A stretch of 64,000 nt of DNA from Psettodes erumei (Eukaryota; Chordata; Actinopteri; Pleuronectiformes; Psettodidae), in the NCBI GenBank assembly GCA_016785225.1, contig JAFBJZ010000357.1, forward strand, positions 3,278,501-3,342,500. Direction: 5' to 3'. The notes beneath the pieces were generated by a model. The model saw only the letters and a list, made by a program, of their open reading frames with translations, was not told where the DNA came from and ran no database searches. Both the position numbers and the translations under genes were made by a program. Shown one piece after another: positions 14,278 through 28,714 of this stretch. How positions within the stretch are numbered: position 1 is the stretch's first letter; each line of letters starts with the position of its first letter.

Positions 14278-14572
14278 AAATTGTCTGGGAGCAAGAGACG
14301 AGATGTAACTGAAGAAGTGTGAGTTTGCCTTGTGGATGTTTCCAATCCATCAGCAGGCCTCTAACTAGCCCTGCAGTGGCGCAACTAATTGTTCCTAATG
14401 ACCTCATAGATGCGCGCGCACGCACGCACATACACACACATGCGCACACACGTAAGGGGAAAAAGTTATTAAAAAAATGCCACACAGACACACACAGTCA
14501 TAAGTGGCACATGTAAAGGAAAAAGAAGTTGAGCCAACTGGTGACCATAAAACACTGGTCTGTCAAACTGTC

Positions 14573-14576
<4 letters not shown>

Positions 14577-14608
<32 letters not shown>
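14577..14608. repeat. (TG)n microsatellite
   Basis: Pure TG run of 32 bp. It is followed 94 bp later by an oppositely oriented CA array. Confidence 0.95.
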
Positions 14609-14609
<1 letters not shown>

Positions 14610-14698
14610 ACTAAGTAAAACCCTAAAGCAACATCAGGCTCCTATAGCGGCATTTCCTGAAATGTCTACGCAGCAGAAGATATCCCCTTTCACCCCCA

Positions 14699-14701
<3 letters not shown>

Positions 14702-14745
<44 letters not shown>

Positions 14746-14754
14746 GCACACACA
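14702..14754. repeat. (CA)n microsatellite
   Basis: CA run of about 53 bp with two CGCA interruptions near its right end. With the TG array at 14577 it forms a potential long inverted repeat of about 30 bp per arm. Confidence 0.95.
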
Positions 14755-15319
14755 GACTCTCTCCGGCTTAGCCCTCACAGGCTTCAAAGTAATTTGCCCT
14801 AGGATAAAATAAAGCTTTGCTTTCCATATTTCAAAGTATTACTGTGTAAGTACAGAAAGTGTGTTTCTGTGCTGGGAGTTTTTTCCATAAGCAGACAAAG
14901 GCAGTATTTGTTTCTCAAAGTCTTTTACAATAAAGTGTGTGCAGGAGAACAAGATTTTAAAAAATGTAACATGTTATAGAAGATCAAACACAGATGAAAT
15001 ACTGAAATACTGAGTGAAGTAAGAGTTTATCCAGACAGTATTCTGGTTGTACTGTCAGATGCTATTAGTACCTGCTATTAGCAAACAGGAACGTGCCTCC
15101 ATAAACACACACACTACAGTAATGTACAGCCATCGGAGCCAGTCATTTGCACACACACCTGAGACGAGACCATGAGATTATAAAGACCTTTTTTTTTCTT
15201 CTTTTTTTTACAATTGTTGTACAATTGACTTCTTGTTTCTCCTGTCAGCAATGCTGACAACTCTGTAAATTATGCTCACTTTGTCTTTTGACTTTTGTTT
15301 CTTTTCACCTTTCCTCTGC

Positions 15320-15391
15320 TGCTGAAACATGTAAATTTCCCCGTTGTGGGATTAATAAAATTAATCTAATCTAATCTAATCTAATCTAATA
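15320..15391 (+). mobile_element. LINE-like 3' tail with (AATCT)n
   Basis: The sequence gtaaatttccccgttgtggg is followed by ATTAATAAAATTAAT and then a pentanucleotide AATCT array to about 15,391. A 'TTTCCCC..GTGGGA.TAATAAA' end plus a short tandem-repeat tail is the typical 3' terminus of fish non-LTR retrotransposons (L2/Rex-like). Only the end is recognisable, and no reverse-transcriptase frame is present, so this is a 5'-truncated relic. The class is inferred from memory of such tails, not from an alignment. Confidence 0.6.
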
Positions 15392-17114
15392 AACCACAGC
15401 ATCATGAAGTTAGCTGATAACTGATCAGTCAAAAAGATCCCCTCACACAACATTCAATAAAACAAAGAATTTATTTCTCCTGAAGCACCCTCCACCCACC
15501 CAAACACAGACTTGGATATGCCTGCACATTCTGGTTTGCACTGAGAAAAAACAGTCTTCCTCCTGGGTGGCTTTACATCTGAGTGGACACATGCAGAGAA
15601 CGAACACTGGCATCTACAACTCTCTCTCTCTCTCTCTCTCCCACTAATCACTTCACGATGGCTTTTTATGGTTATCAATACTAGCTGGTACACAGGGCTG
15701 TGTTCCTTCAAAAAAACGGCCTTCAGGTAAATATTAACACCTTATGAAAGTAATATAATGGCTGGGTGGTGCGATTTTCATTCCTGATCCAACTGGCAGG
15801 CTGAAACACGTTTTACCATTTTTGATTATGTGTTATAGAGTTCATTTCAAATGCTCCCATCTTTTAAATTTTAAAAAAATATATTGAAGCGATTGAGAAT
15901 TGCTTTAATAGTACCTTAAAATTTATTGTGAGGTATCACAAGATTTCTGCTTGATGCTTACCAGGCTCTTTAGCGTTTTTTTGATTTTTTTTTATGGTAC
16001 CAGCAGCACTAGCATCACTCTGGGGGAGTGTGGACTTTATCAACCGAGTGGAAAAACACTCACACCTCATCTATGAACAACAGAATCTACCCCAGTTCAC
16101 TGCCCAACTCTCAAAGACTCTCAAGAAGAAAAAAATGCCTAAATTAGTTATTTAATGACTAATTTTTTCTAATTCAAGCAACTGACAACTGACAAACAAC
16201 CACGTACCCTGGTCATCCCTGTCTATGGTATATTTCTGAAAGATATACATTATAGTATTAAAGATAATATTATAATACAAACTGATGTTGCTCTTTCTTT
16301 GCTGCTATAATGGACTGAAGCTTGGCCTGTTGCAGAAAAACAAAACAAAGACAAACAGGAGTCAAGGCAGCAGCAGCAGTCATAAGTCATGGAACCAGAC
16401 TGAAAGTGAATCAAGAAGTGGCATAAGGGAACATTCTTACGATTAACAATACCTTGTTTCATTAAATCAGCTTGTTCTTTGGGTGTGGAGTTCCTCTGGA
16501 AGCTTAGCCTATGGCTTGGCTATGTTATGGGATCCAGGCTAATGGGACACACACATACATGCACATGTGCATGCAAACACACATGCGTCCCGTGTTGAGT
16601 TGAGAATCGCAGGCTGTCTGCCAAAATGCAGTCAGATAAAATGGCTATAGCCTTGCTAAATCCACTGCGGTCTGTGGTAGCAGTAGCACTCAGTAAGACA
16701 AACAAACACGCCGGCCCACAACCACCATGTGAAAGGAGTTTGTAGTTGTGTGCGTGTGTGCAGATTAATCCATAACCAAGTCTTTACATCTCTGTATGTA
16801 TTCACATACATTAGTATCTGAACGGCACTAATGCATAAGCATGTGCCAAAATTCTGTGTGTGTACAAAAGTGTGAGCGTGTTCAGTCACATCTGTCAGAG
16901 CCAAAACGATGATCCACTGCCAGGATGGAAAGAAAGGAGAAAGAGGAGAGGGAAAATAATAGCTGTTCACAGTTTAAAAAAAACAAGCTATTCCAATAAA
17001 TTGGCCCCCGATTCCCATCTGCCGCCCCTTTTTTCTTGTTCCGAGCTGCTTTTATGGGTGAAATTAGTCCTCCCCAACCCCCCAACAGCACAATAAAACA
17101 CTCTGCCAGGTACG

Positions 17115-17480
17115 TACACTTAAACTAGGCCTTGGAGAGAGGGAGGAAGGGAGGGAGAGAGAGTAGAGTGGAAAGGAAAGGAAAAAGCAAAGATGGAGGG
17201 AGAATGTGGGCAATAGGAAAAAGGAGTAAAGCAAGAAAGAGAAAGGGGGACTAATAAGGTAAGAAAGGAGATAAATAAGCAAATGGGTGGGGCGGTAATG
17301 GAAATACGGGAAGTGGAAAATGTAAAACACACACAGATAAGCAGAAAAGGAACAAAAGGGGAGTAAAACAAAGAGTAAAATTTCTCTCTCTTCACTAAAC
17401 AAGTAACAAATTAAATTAAAAGGGGGAGAAAGGATAGAGGAAGAATATGGGGCAGACAAGGATGTAAAGAGGAAAGTTAG
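17115..17480. repeat. purine-rich tract (+ strand)
   Basis: The + strand is predominantly GGGAGG, GAAAGG and AAAGAG for about 360 bp, broken by a few pyrimidine-containing patches. The 179-codon - strand frame across it (17064-17603) is S/F/P/L-rich and is best explained by this composition, not by a gene. Confidence 0.6.
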
Positions 17481-20400
17481 AGGAAGAAGCAAAGAGTTGT
17501 GAGAAGAGAAACAGCCCAGAAATGACTTTAACATCTGTGGCCAAAAATCCCTCTGGACCATTGCACATACAGTAAAACACTGCACAGATGCAGAAAACGC
17601 CACATCGCAAAATGCATAGACTTGAAAATCCTTATTTACCCCTGGAAGGAAAGGGAGGGAAAATCATAAATTCATGGCAGTTGACAGCAGCCAGGAAAAC
17701 TTGTGACAAGTGACCTCATCAAGGTCAGGGGTCACACACCCCGAGAAAATAGCAAGAGAGAGAAAAAAGAGAAAGAAGATGTGAGAGGGGCAGAGTGGGA
17801 CAATAAATAGTGGACACACATTACATTTTATACATTTTTATACTTTTTTATAAACATACTGTATATAAATGTGTATTGTAAGCAATGGGCTAAGGTGTTT
17901 GGTAGGAATGTAATGGATGTGGTTTTGTAATGTTACTCAGCTTGTAAAAGAAATACATAATCTTGTGGGAATATTATTTAGTATCAAGTTGGAACCAGAT
18001 TCCTTCATGAGGGCAGTAAGCTAACACACATTTTACACTACTGACTCATGAATCATCATCATGATAACTGCAAATTTACATTGTGTTCTCACCATCTGTT
18101 TTGGCATCAGAAACTTTCTGTTTTTGAACACAGTTACATGACAACTAAAAAATGTGACACTGGATTTGAAGATTAAACTTTTTTCCAGATTGATTGAATG
18201 AGGCAGCAACTTGTGGAGCCTGTTGACTCACACATTTTACTTCATTCCACGTCATACACAAGTTCTGGTTAAATTAGTTTACGTAAACGTTGTCGTCCAA
18301 AACTTTGCACCTGTGTTATGTTCCTGTAAAGAGTTAAGATGTTTGCAGGAAATGCTGGTGGGAGTCAACAGCACTATAAAGCCATGTCTGTGAAAAATGC
18401 CTCGTAACACATTCCACAGAGCCTCCTCAGTGTGTTATGAAAAGTTGTGTAGAAAAGAAGAAAAATGTCAGAATGCCATGTATTACAGATTTTATTTGTT
18501 ACTTTGGCCTATAAAGAACTGTATTAAAAAAAATTGATGGAACAATTTGAATCAGTAAAATCTGTCAGCACCAGAAGCAACATAAGCTCATAAAACTAAC
18601 TTTCCTGAAGCAGAAAATTAGTCATTTACAGTAACAGCAATGCAAAACACAATAAGAAAAACATCCTGGTTTTCATCATCGAATGTTTAACTTTACAATG
18701 GGTTTTAAAGAATAGCATGCAAATACAACCCTGCAGTGTCACACCCTGGCTTTGTCACATCATCATTGTCGCCACAGCCAGAAGCACAGTGAATGCACAG
18801 CACTCTATCTCTGCTGCAGTCAAACAGACAGGGACAAGTGTAATTGTGGCTTGCGGTTTGGCTGAGCATTCAAACGGAAAAGCAGCTTGTCCACATCTCT
18901 GTCTGTGTGTCAGCAAGGTCCATTTGTCTTCCAGTCTTGTCTGTGTGTGTGTGTCTGTCTGTGTAGAGAGAATGATTCAGCATGCATGCAGATTACGTCT
19001 GTCAGCCGCTGTCTGTGGCAAAGCTAGAAGTCATGAGATAAAGAAGGGACACATGGACACATAAAACACGTGCACGCACACACACACAAGTCAAACCCAC
19101 AATTGGGCTGAAAGGACATGGTATGGTGAGAATGCTACGGCGGGCGCCCACTGCTGCAACAAACGTGAATAAGCCATTTGTGTGAAGCATTTTCCCAGCA
19201 CACACACACACACCCCATATGCTGGATGACGTATGACTTTAAACCCACAGCGGGTATCAAATCTAAACACCCAGATAAGCTTATACTGTACACATACGCA
19301 CATTAACCATAACGGGCAACAACAGATATACACGCAAATCTCAAAAGCTATTTGCAATTATATGAGCTTCATCATTTTATCAGTAATTCTTCAGACAGTC
19401 AAATGTGAAAATAATGTATGATGTATTCATCAGATCATCTCAGTGAGAAAAACTTAAATATGACTAAGTTTCAGTATTAAAAGATGATATAGACACAAAT
19501 AATAAGAATTGGGATGTTTTGGGTGTATGCATGTGCATTCTTTTGAGGTTATTCTTGTCCAGACGCTTTGAATGAGCGGCAAGAAAACAGGAATCGGAAT
19601 GTTGAATGAGAAGTGTTTGTGTATGTGAGAGCAGCAAAACTGAGGGAGGGGGCTGTGTCCAGCAGACAAACACAACACATTGTCAAACAGCGAGCATGAG
19701 TGAATGTGTTGTGAGTATGTGCGTGTGTTTGCTTTGATTTTCATCATGCACATCAGGGCAAACGCTCACTCTGGGAGGGCACTTCATTTTAACAGCTTTA
19801 TGAAAACAGTACACACCGCACATAAACACACACACACACACCTCACTGACAGTGAAAGTGACCTGCACAAAGGTTATCTGGTGACCATGAACAATTTCCC
19901 TGATGGAAAACTTGATTTTAAAACACACTTTAAATATTTTGACTGTTCTCCTTTGTGGATTTAGGTTTCCACTCTACAGTAGTTCTTTCTCATACACACA
20001 CATACACTATACCCTGTCTCTCTTTTTGAGTGTTTTCAGTGATTAAGTCACAAGACACCATGCAGGCTACCAGTCCAGTTCTCAGGAGCACTTGGCAGCT
20101 CTTGCTACTGGTCTCTGCAGGGTAGTCTAGGCTGGCATGACCTGAGGGGCTGAATGTGAAGACTAACCTCAACATTCAAAGCAATACAACCATACATTTT
20201 ATATAACTTCTGTCATATTTTTGCTCTGGGTTTAGAAATTTGTCCGCGCCCTCAGATTTTTGCAGATACAAAGTTACACAATGACATGGGTGAAATGTCC
20301 AGTGCACAATATAATGCAGAGCACAGTGGAGTTCTGCCTTCCTGAAAATGCTGGTATATGCGCTGCAAGATGTTCAGGCGCTGCACCATCGTTGGGCAGT

Positions 20401-23400
20401 CTCGCCTTTTTCTTCACATCAACCATGCATCTGAACAAACAGGTATTAAATTGGTTATGCAAAGAAACTATTTCCTGTTTTTGAGTCGATTTCCTATTTG
20501 ATAGTTTTGGTCTCTTGGGGACAAAATGGGCAAAATATTGCAGTCAAGATTCTGAAAAAATCACAGTAATCAAGCATAGGTAGCAGCATACAAAGTTTTT
20601 TCTCCATTCAGTGGATGTGCTTGTAAAATCATAGGCCCAAAGGACAAAATAGTGTTTTTTAATGATTTTTTTGAAAATGTAGTTAATTTGCATTATTTTC
20701 CATAAACCCCTCCCACCTGCATTACCCATCTTTTGCATTGCTCGCACAGCTAAGGCTGCAGTACAGGGTTTAGCTTTGGGGAAAAAAATAATAATACAGA
20801 AAATAAGGGGGTCCCAGTCCCCTCTAGCTTTGACCCCTATTACCATTAAACCATCACCACACTATTGGCAGATCAAGCAAGTCTATGAATGTAAATTTGC
20901 CTGGATTCGTCACATGCGTCAAAAGTTTGTTTTATGTTGATTTAATCAGTTTAGCCTCCAACAAGCCAGGCACTTCAGCACTTGTGAAGAGCATATTATA
21001 TTTGAATAGTAACCACTGTAAAAGCCTTGTGGCTACAGATAGGCCACAGATTTGCCCATTTGTGGTGTCCGAAATTACCAATAGCGATATGCTTGTATGT
21101 GTGTGTGCGTGCGGGCGTGTGTGTGTTGGTTTGTATTCCCACGGCAGGGCCAGTGTTTACTCTTCCTCTGGAGACATGAGTTCTATTTCAGGGAGTGGAG
21201 CAGCGAGACGGGGAAGAGACAGGTGCCAAGGAAGTCAGCACAGGGGTCTATGAATAACAGGCTGAAGGAGAAACAGATGATGGCTTGTTTGGTGTAGAAC
21301 GCAGCAAACAAGGGAGAAAAAAAACAATGATTCAATCAAATCACGTAAATAAGATTTGATGAATCTCTTCCTTGCGTTCTGCCTTTGTCTTTCTTTGTGT
21401 GCGCAGTCCTACCTCTTTCCAAGTCCATATCTCTGAAGCAGTCGTTCCCTCTTCCCTAGCCACATATTTCTCTCTGTGTCGGAAAAACAGAGCAACCACC
21501 TCCCCTCTCCATGTACAGTAAATCATTCTCTCCTTTGCTCTCCTTTCTCTCTCCCTTTATGCACAGCTGCATGTTGGATGTCAGCCCATCACCTTCTTAA
21601 CACAGTAGTTGACAGAACATTTCCATTTCACTGTCAGAAAGCGCACACTCATTCACACGTCTTTTTTGTAATCACAATTTCTCCCACCTTCTGAAAAACT
21701 TTAGAGAATTTAAATAGCAGTCATTTCTTCAGTTGTGTTTGCTAGAGCTCAGGTAAAAAACTGCAATATTCAAACCAAACAACACGTGCATAAACCACAC
21801 TCACACCTAATACTGTACATACACAATGTGTATTGGCGAGTTCTACGTTCTCATTCGATGGCGTCACGGTGGTCCTGCAGCATCCATGGATGGATTACAT
21901 ACCAAGGCCTCACACTCATGCTACAGTGGTTCCCAGAAATTGTCTGTCAAGAGGTGATCTGTCTAGTTAGTTATGCACACTTTCATGAAACAGATTGGTA
22001 TCTTGGCCCTCTGCGATGTACAGTGAAAAAATGGATCATGGAAACAAACTCAGATAAATATGCAGACTGTTACAGCTGATCAGATTTGCCAAAAAATGTC
22101 ACACTATGAAAATGATCACGTTATTTCCAGGTACTGGTCAAATTTGAACAACAGCAAATCCAAATTTGTATCTCCACTACTTGAAAAAAACAGGCTGTAA
22201 GTATAGATTGGTTGTCTGGAAATGTTATTTCAATATATTTAGTTGCCAAACAAATGCATGCAGATATTCATACTAATCTATCATAGGGAACAGCAAAGGC
22301 TCCGCTGTCAAAGAATAATTCACTGTGGCAACAAATCTGCACTGCAGTAGTGCATAAAAAGCATGCATTCAATTCTGAAATACTCTACAGACATATTGTG
22401 ATTGCATGCACACCCACCCACGACCGAGGAGATAAATCAGTCTGTGAGCAGGGTTATAGAGATTCACATTATGTGGTTACTTAGTTACAGCACATTAATA
22501 AAAACTTGTCCCAGTCACCAGTGAGGGGAGAGGAGAAACAGCTGTGTCTGCAGAAGGTCAGGAGGAGGAGAACTGCTCCCTAATGCTACGTGTGAATGTG
22601 TGCACACTTTAAAGTATTTACATGAACCATTTCCCTTCTGATTAACTGTTAATAAAGACTAAAGAATACAGTCACAGCACATAGAAACAACTTTATAGCC
22701 ACCTCAACATCTCCCTAATTGCCCAGCCTACTTGGTTGACCTCTTTGCTGATGTATCCTGCTCAGATACAGCTTTTCATCTGTTAAATCCTGCCGTAGTG
22801 AAAATTTCTATAATCACAGGAAGCTGCATTCAGCTGCCAAGGCAGATGTTCAATGGATGGGAGATTATTTTTTATGTTCCCATTTTTCTCTGGAAAGCCA
22901 AATTCTCACCCACGCAGCCATATAGAGCCATGGGGACAATTTTTTTTTTTCCAAGGCAAGCATATCCGTCTGCATCCCAACTGGACAGCTACCACCTGCT
23001 CATCAGATTTCTGGGAAACGCTCATCAGCTGCCCTAGGCTGTGAGAGGGGAGCCCGCTGTTACAGATGAGCAGGGTTACCGGGGTTAACCCTCCAACAAG
23101 AGGCCGATTTAGAGCCACAGACAGGAACCATCCATCAGCAGTCGGTTGCTTGTCGCCAACCAGGCCAGACAGAGCTGCCTTGGGCCAAAGTCACCGCTCA
23201 AAAAAAGTGCCTCACAGAATTTTAAATGAACAGATGAGACACTTCCTGGTGCACAGCAGCATCCTGCCCGTGATGGTCATTTCATTATACTGAAGTTATT
23301 GAAGATATTTTTATGTGGGATATTATCCATGCGTGCAGGCAAGCCATTGTGGGAGATGGTTTTTCCATTAGCCTGTGTTAAAAAAATAAAAAAAAACTTT

Positions 23401-26400
23401 CACGACACAGAGATACTCCTTAAAAGGGCTTCCATCTGAAACCATTCATAAATATTGTTTTATAGTGCATAAGTGGTGTACAACCACAAATTGTACACCA
23501 AATAAGCAAATAAAATAAAACAAGTAGTCCAGATGATTTTCATTATCTGGTTATCCAGTATTTAGAGCATATGATGAGCCACTGTCCACTACTTGTGGTT
23601 GGGAGGAAGGGAGGGCAAGAGAGAGAGAGTGAGAGACAAATACAATAAGACCCATGCCAAGGATTAAGAGAAAGGCTTTTCTTAGTATCTCTCAGTGGTA
23701 TTGCTAGATGTCTCCTAAGGCCTCAGTGTGATTCTAGGAATAAAAGGGCCAAATCCAATGTGACTGAATGGAAAAGCAATTCAGAAAATGTGATACCTCA
23801 TTTATTTAAAACACATAAAGGAGCTGTATAGTGGTAATAGTTGACATATTACTTCACTACTATGAACACAGCCCCTGTAGTGTCTTGTGAAAAGATACTG
23901 AGTACATTTTACATTTTTTTTCATTGTTTTGATAGCTTGACAAGCTTGGATCCAATTTAACTCTGGTTGATTAATTAAGGGGACTAAGGGTCTTTTTGTA
24001 GGTTTATTTGATGTAATAATAATAAAATGCTAAAATAAATATAGACAATGATGCAGACCACATCAGATAGAGTATTTATATTAATCAAACTTTTGCAACT
24101 GCACATGATCAATTTTGACTTTACAATGCTGAGGCTTGTCTGGGTGTAGAAAATCAGACTTGTTTCACATTTAACCCTATAATGACTTGTTGGACGTATT
24201 TCTGCTGCATTAGCTACAGTAATAGGTTCAGTGATGACACCATGTGCTGATGAAGTGTATCATACTTGGTCACAAGTGTAAAAAAAGGATATGACAATCT
24301 TAATAGCAGAACTTCATAAAATTAGGGTAAAGGAATGGAAACAGGAAGTGGAGGCTGCTGTAGAACAGGACGTCAATACTTGTGATGAAATGGTTTTCCT
24401 AAGAAAATATGTTGGATGTAGATATGTATGAAATATGTAGGATATGTTGTTGCTTTTTTCTTATGCTAAAGCAATGCCATTCAGATGTAAAAATTGGAGT
24501 AAGTATTCCTAATTAACAAGATCCTGCAGCTCACACTGCCACACTGTTGTAGGGGAAAACAGGATTTCCATAATGTTTTCATGTTACACAACTGCTTTAT
24601 TCTTCTCTACTATATGAGCATTTCATTGGAAATAATTGATGCAGAAAGTTAAGGCTGACAGTAGAAAGAAAACTATTTTGAAACAAAAGCCCCTTTGCAA
24701 AGTGACTCTGGTGCATGGTGTAACATATGCCATGATTTTCTGAATGATGACACATACACACACAGGCAGTGTATATGACTGAACTGTAGTCTATCTTCTA
24801 ACTGTAGTTGTGGTCAAGGGAGGATGAGGGTATCAATGAGACGTGGTATGAGATGAGACCAGACTGGTGCGAGATAGTGATGGAGAATAGTTAAAGAAAG
24901 AGTGTCTGGCTGAGTGTGCATGTGTACAGCAGGGTAATGTGAGCCTTTCCATCCCCGAGGGGGAAGATCACCTGCAATCCCCCCGCCCACCCTCTCTCTT
25001 ATATCAAACTCCCCCAAACCCCATAATGACATAATCATGCACCAAACAATGCATCAAACACCTGCATTCACTCACACACAGGCCTTTAAATACCAAAATT
25101 CATGGAAGTAAAGCCATACACATTTGGACTCACTCTCTTGCATGCAGAACATTTGCAGTTATGCACACTCACACCATTCCAAGGAGTTGGCAGGCCTATT
25201 AATACCACACTTCAAGGACTAAGGCATTGGGCATGGAGCCATAAGATGCTATCTGGTGACTGATACACACTTGTGTCTCTCTTTCTGTCCTCAGGGTGCT
25301 GCCTTTCACACTGCCTGCCAAGCTGAAAGGTTAGAATGGTTACATTCCCACAGCAGGACCGAGTTGGCCTTAACAAGGCTGTGGCCAAGCTAACATGTAC
25401 AGGTATTCGTTTAAGAGGAGAGGGGGCGGCGTACCCCACATGTAAGAGAACCGCACACGTCACACTGCCCCTTCAAAACCTTAGACACTGAATTCAAAGG
25501 TTTCATGCAAGACGCAGAGTGGAAGAATTTTCGCATCTTCAGCTCATTACTGTACGTAATGTTTTTTATGCAGAAAAAGATGTTTGTCTTGTGATAAAGT
25601 TGACTTTTACATTTTATCAATCAATATGAATACATAAAATTAAACAGAGCCAACACTGCTAAAAATAGAGAAAGTTAATGAAAAAAATTAAATTAATTTT
25701 GAACAGCTGGTATTAAATCATTGTGGACAGATGCAGGTGCCCTTCCCATAGTGCCATAGCTGATTTTAGCCCCACTGAGCTTTACAGCTGTCTGCTCAAG
25801 TGAGGCTCTATTATTAATAATCATAAATCACTTCCTGCATTTTGGTGCATCGATTGTAAACCAACAACCTCGCCAACAGAGACTCTGTGTTTTTGAACAA
25901 AGACAAGAGCAGATGTTGCTTTGCAGGCATGGATTTATGAGTCTGTGATTAATGTAATTTAAACAAGCTCTCGTTCCAAGATCATCTGATAACATTCAGT
26001 CCCAAACTCTGTCAGGACATAAATATTTCTTTAACTTGCCTCTTTCCCCTTTTCTTACTGAAAACTACAGTTGAATTAAACAATAAAAGTGGTGTTCAGT
26101 CATTATATTTGCTCAGCCTGTCTGTCTCATGTAGTTGCTAAACTTCTGCACATGTATTTTTTCTCTTTTCTGTTATTGTGGAAGTAACAAAGGTGGCAGT
26201 GATGCAGAGTGGGGATTAGGGAAGTTAAGACTTCGGGGAGGCTTGATTCCAGGCCAACCAGGGCACATGTCCTTCCAAATGCAGGGCTCTTAAGCATTAA
26301 ACCATCAAAATGTTAGCAAGGGTGGGTAATTTGGGAAGGAAAAACCACACCATTGAGTCCTTTCTGTTGGCACCAACACGCAAAAAGAATCACATGAATG

Positions 26401-27595
26401 TTGTGTTGAAGGAAACTGTGTGGCATAGATAATTAGAAAGCCCTGACTATTTTTGCTTGGCCTACAGCAGTGGAAATCAGCACCACTGGACTGCAAAACA
26501 AACTCTCTCACACACTTCATGCTCGCACATATGATATGAAGTTTTCAATTGTAATTTAATGGTCCAATCTAATCTTCTGTTGCAAAAGCTGTTTTCAGTG
26601 TGAAATGTAGTGGTGGAAATAAAAGTGCCAGCCCTATGTTCCAGCAAAGATAGCCTCATAAAAAATATGTTGTGCTGATAGTGATACCGTTCACATGAAC
26701 ATGCAATCACCACGCCACCATCACCGACATGCACAGCTGAAATTCCTAAACCCTCCTCAAACTCCTGCTTCCCACTATCCACGTAATGTTTAGTTTACTG
26801 TTCCCATGGCCCACCTTTGCACACTGTTTTCCATACAGCCACCAACAATTAACAAGTGGGCATAAATGTTTATGCTATGCTTGCACTAACCCATGGATTG
26901 GCAGCCTGATTTCCTGCTGCAGCTGATTGCTGGTTTGGTCAGAAAAACGGTCTGCGCATGTGAAAGTAAGAAGGCCAGGAAAATGCACTCTTCGTGGATT
27001 CACCACAAGGACTAAAATAATGTACCATGAAGAAGCCAGAGATGCGTGCAGTTCTTTTGCACCATGTCAGCTTTATTCACATCTTATCTCACATAAACAT
27101 CTGTGACCTTAAAAGTGGCAATGAACACATCTTCTTTGCTAACAGACAAATGTCAATTTGGACATGCTCATTTTAATGGGAAGGCTGTTTGGTTATTAAG
27201 TCAGTGGCTTTATGGCTTAAAGAGTAACTGCAGTCATTATCCACTCAGTGTGATGGTCATTAGTTTGTCAGTTCCAACACGTTGTCTGCTCACCCCTGCT
27301 ATTCACACTCTACTGTGAAAGTAAACAGAGGGGACAGAGTGAGCCGGTGGCTTGGGCTGTTAATGTGCTGCTGTAACTCCGTACCTCACTCTCCCTTTCT
27401 CTCTGCTTTCCTGACTTGTCTCTTTCTTCTCCTTTCCTACACTTAAAATGAATTGAAAATGTTAACTGATGCAAATAACTGAATGGAACACAGGTAATTC
27501 TTTTTCCTTTGCTTTCTGCTCAAATGTGCACAACTCTTTAAATTAAGCTTCAGCATGTCCCCATCCATTCCCCTCTTTCCTTTTCTATGCATGTG

Positions 27596-27597
<2 letters not shown>

Positions 27598-27633
<36 letters not shown>
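27598..27633. repeat. (AC)n microsatellite
   Basis: Pure AC run of about 36 bp. Confidence 0.95.
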
Positions 27634-27635
<2 letters not shown>

Positions 27636-28496
27636 ACGCCCCTGATAGCCATCAGCTCCAGGGCACACTCTATTGTTTCAGCTCAGTGCTAATTACTTCA
27701 GGTCTTAACCCCAGGTTCAGCCAAAGAGCAGCAGAGGGGGATGGAGTGTATGCGAATGTGTGTGTATGTGCAAGCAGAGAGGTGTGTGTGTGTGTGTTGG
27801 GGGTTGGGTTGGCTGGACGGAGAGGTCATTGCTGCTGCCAATCAATTGTCACACTGGATTCGCTTGAACATCAGAGTATAATCCAGGAGGCAAAACATGG
27901 CAGCACAGTAAGCTCAGTCAACCAGATTTGTCCTGTTGAATTTATGTGACTCCCATATCAACTGCCATCCCTAAAAAAACATGTCAGGTTAAAAAAAAGC
28001 AGTACTAAGAATCTTTTTTAGGTTGGTGGTTAAACATTGGTTTCCCATTGTGATTTCAGTCAAATTGTTTGCAAATTAATATAAAGGAAATCATTTTAAA
28101 TGGAAATGGTCTCGTCTGGAAGAAAGTGGACATCCAGTATTCCTTGAGTCTTCCCTACCCTGAAATATTTACAACAAAGCCAAGCAAGCACTTTCTCACC
28201 ACTCAAAAGTCCGCATTTACGGCACAAAAAGCCAAAACAACATTCTGCACTGCTAGTTTCATGCTGTAAAAGAGAAAACCTGCTCCCAGGGTGCCACAAG
28301 CAAACAAAACCTGTCCAGTGTAGTGCATTCATTGCAATGCTAAACAGACTGCCAATGCTTCAGCATCACTTAAGGCCCTACTTTCAATTACAATGTCATG
28401 AGCACTTAGAGCTGACGGGCCTTTAGAAGGGGAGTGGAACCTGTGGTGAGGTTCCAGACAGCCTTAAAAGACCATTAGGGACTTTAAATATAAAAT

Positions 28497-28498
<2 letters not shown>

Positions 28499-28554
<56 letters not shown>
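28499..28554. repeat. (AC)n microsatellite upstream of fzd4
   Basis: Pure AC run of about 56 bp, about 0.4 kb before the CpG-rich promoter region. Alternating purine-pyrimidine tracts of this length can adopt Z-DNA. Confidence 0.95.
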
Positions 28555-28556
<2 letters not shown>

Positions 28557-28714
28557 TTAACACACTGAAAAAAACACTTTTTAGATGCTCATTTTCTAAA
28601 AACACTGCCAATAAAAATATATGTAAGCCGCATCAGCCGGTATAAATGCAGGTTCTGGATATTGTCAGAGTTAGTTGGAGAATCCTCACTGATTTTTTTT
28701 TTCTTTTTTGTTCA

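Larger units (their letters stand above)
10216..15319. other. gene-free intergenic DNA
   Basis: No coding exon is recognised on either strand. The stretch is dense in CA/TG microsatellites (10.8, 11.5, 11.7, 14.2-14.8 kb) and has one GAAA array at 12.3 kb. Frames such as 11791-12237 (-) have no family similarity and no splice context. Confidence 0.55.
15392..28498. other. gene-free intergenic DNA upstream of fzd4
   Basis: I see no coding exon, tRNA-like fold or recognisable mobile element in this 13-kb stretch apart from the purine tract at 17.1 kb and small microsatellites (for example (CT)n at about 15,620 and (AC)n at 27,598). All frames longer than 100 codons, such as 17064-17603 (-), 18717-19064 and 20885-21253, are low-complexity or lack similarity to known proteins. 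It is the proximal upstream region of fzd4 and could hold enhancers. Confidence 0.55.

Noticed and set aside
17064..17603. 179-codon - strand frame
   Set aside because: It is the translation of a purine-rich tract (S/F/L/P-rich low complexity) with no start context or splice signals.
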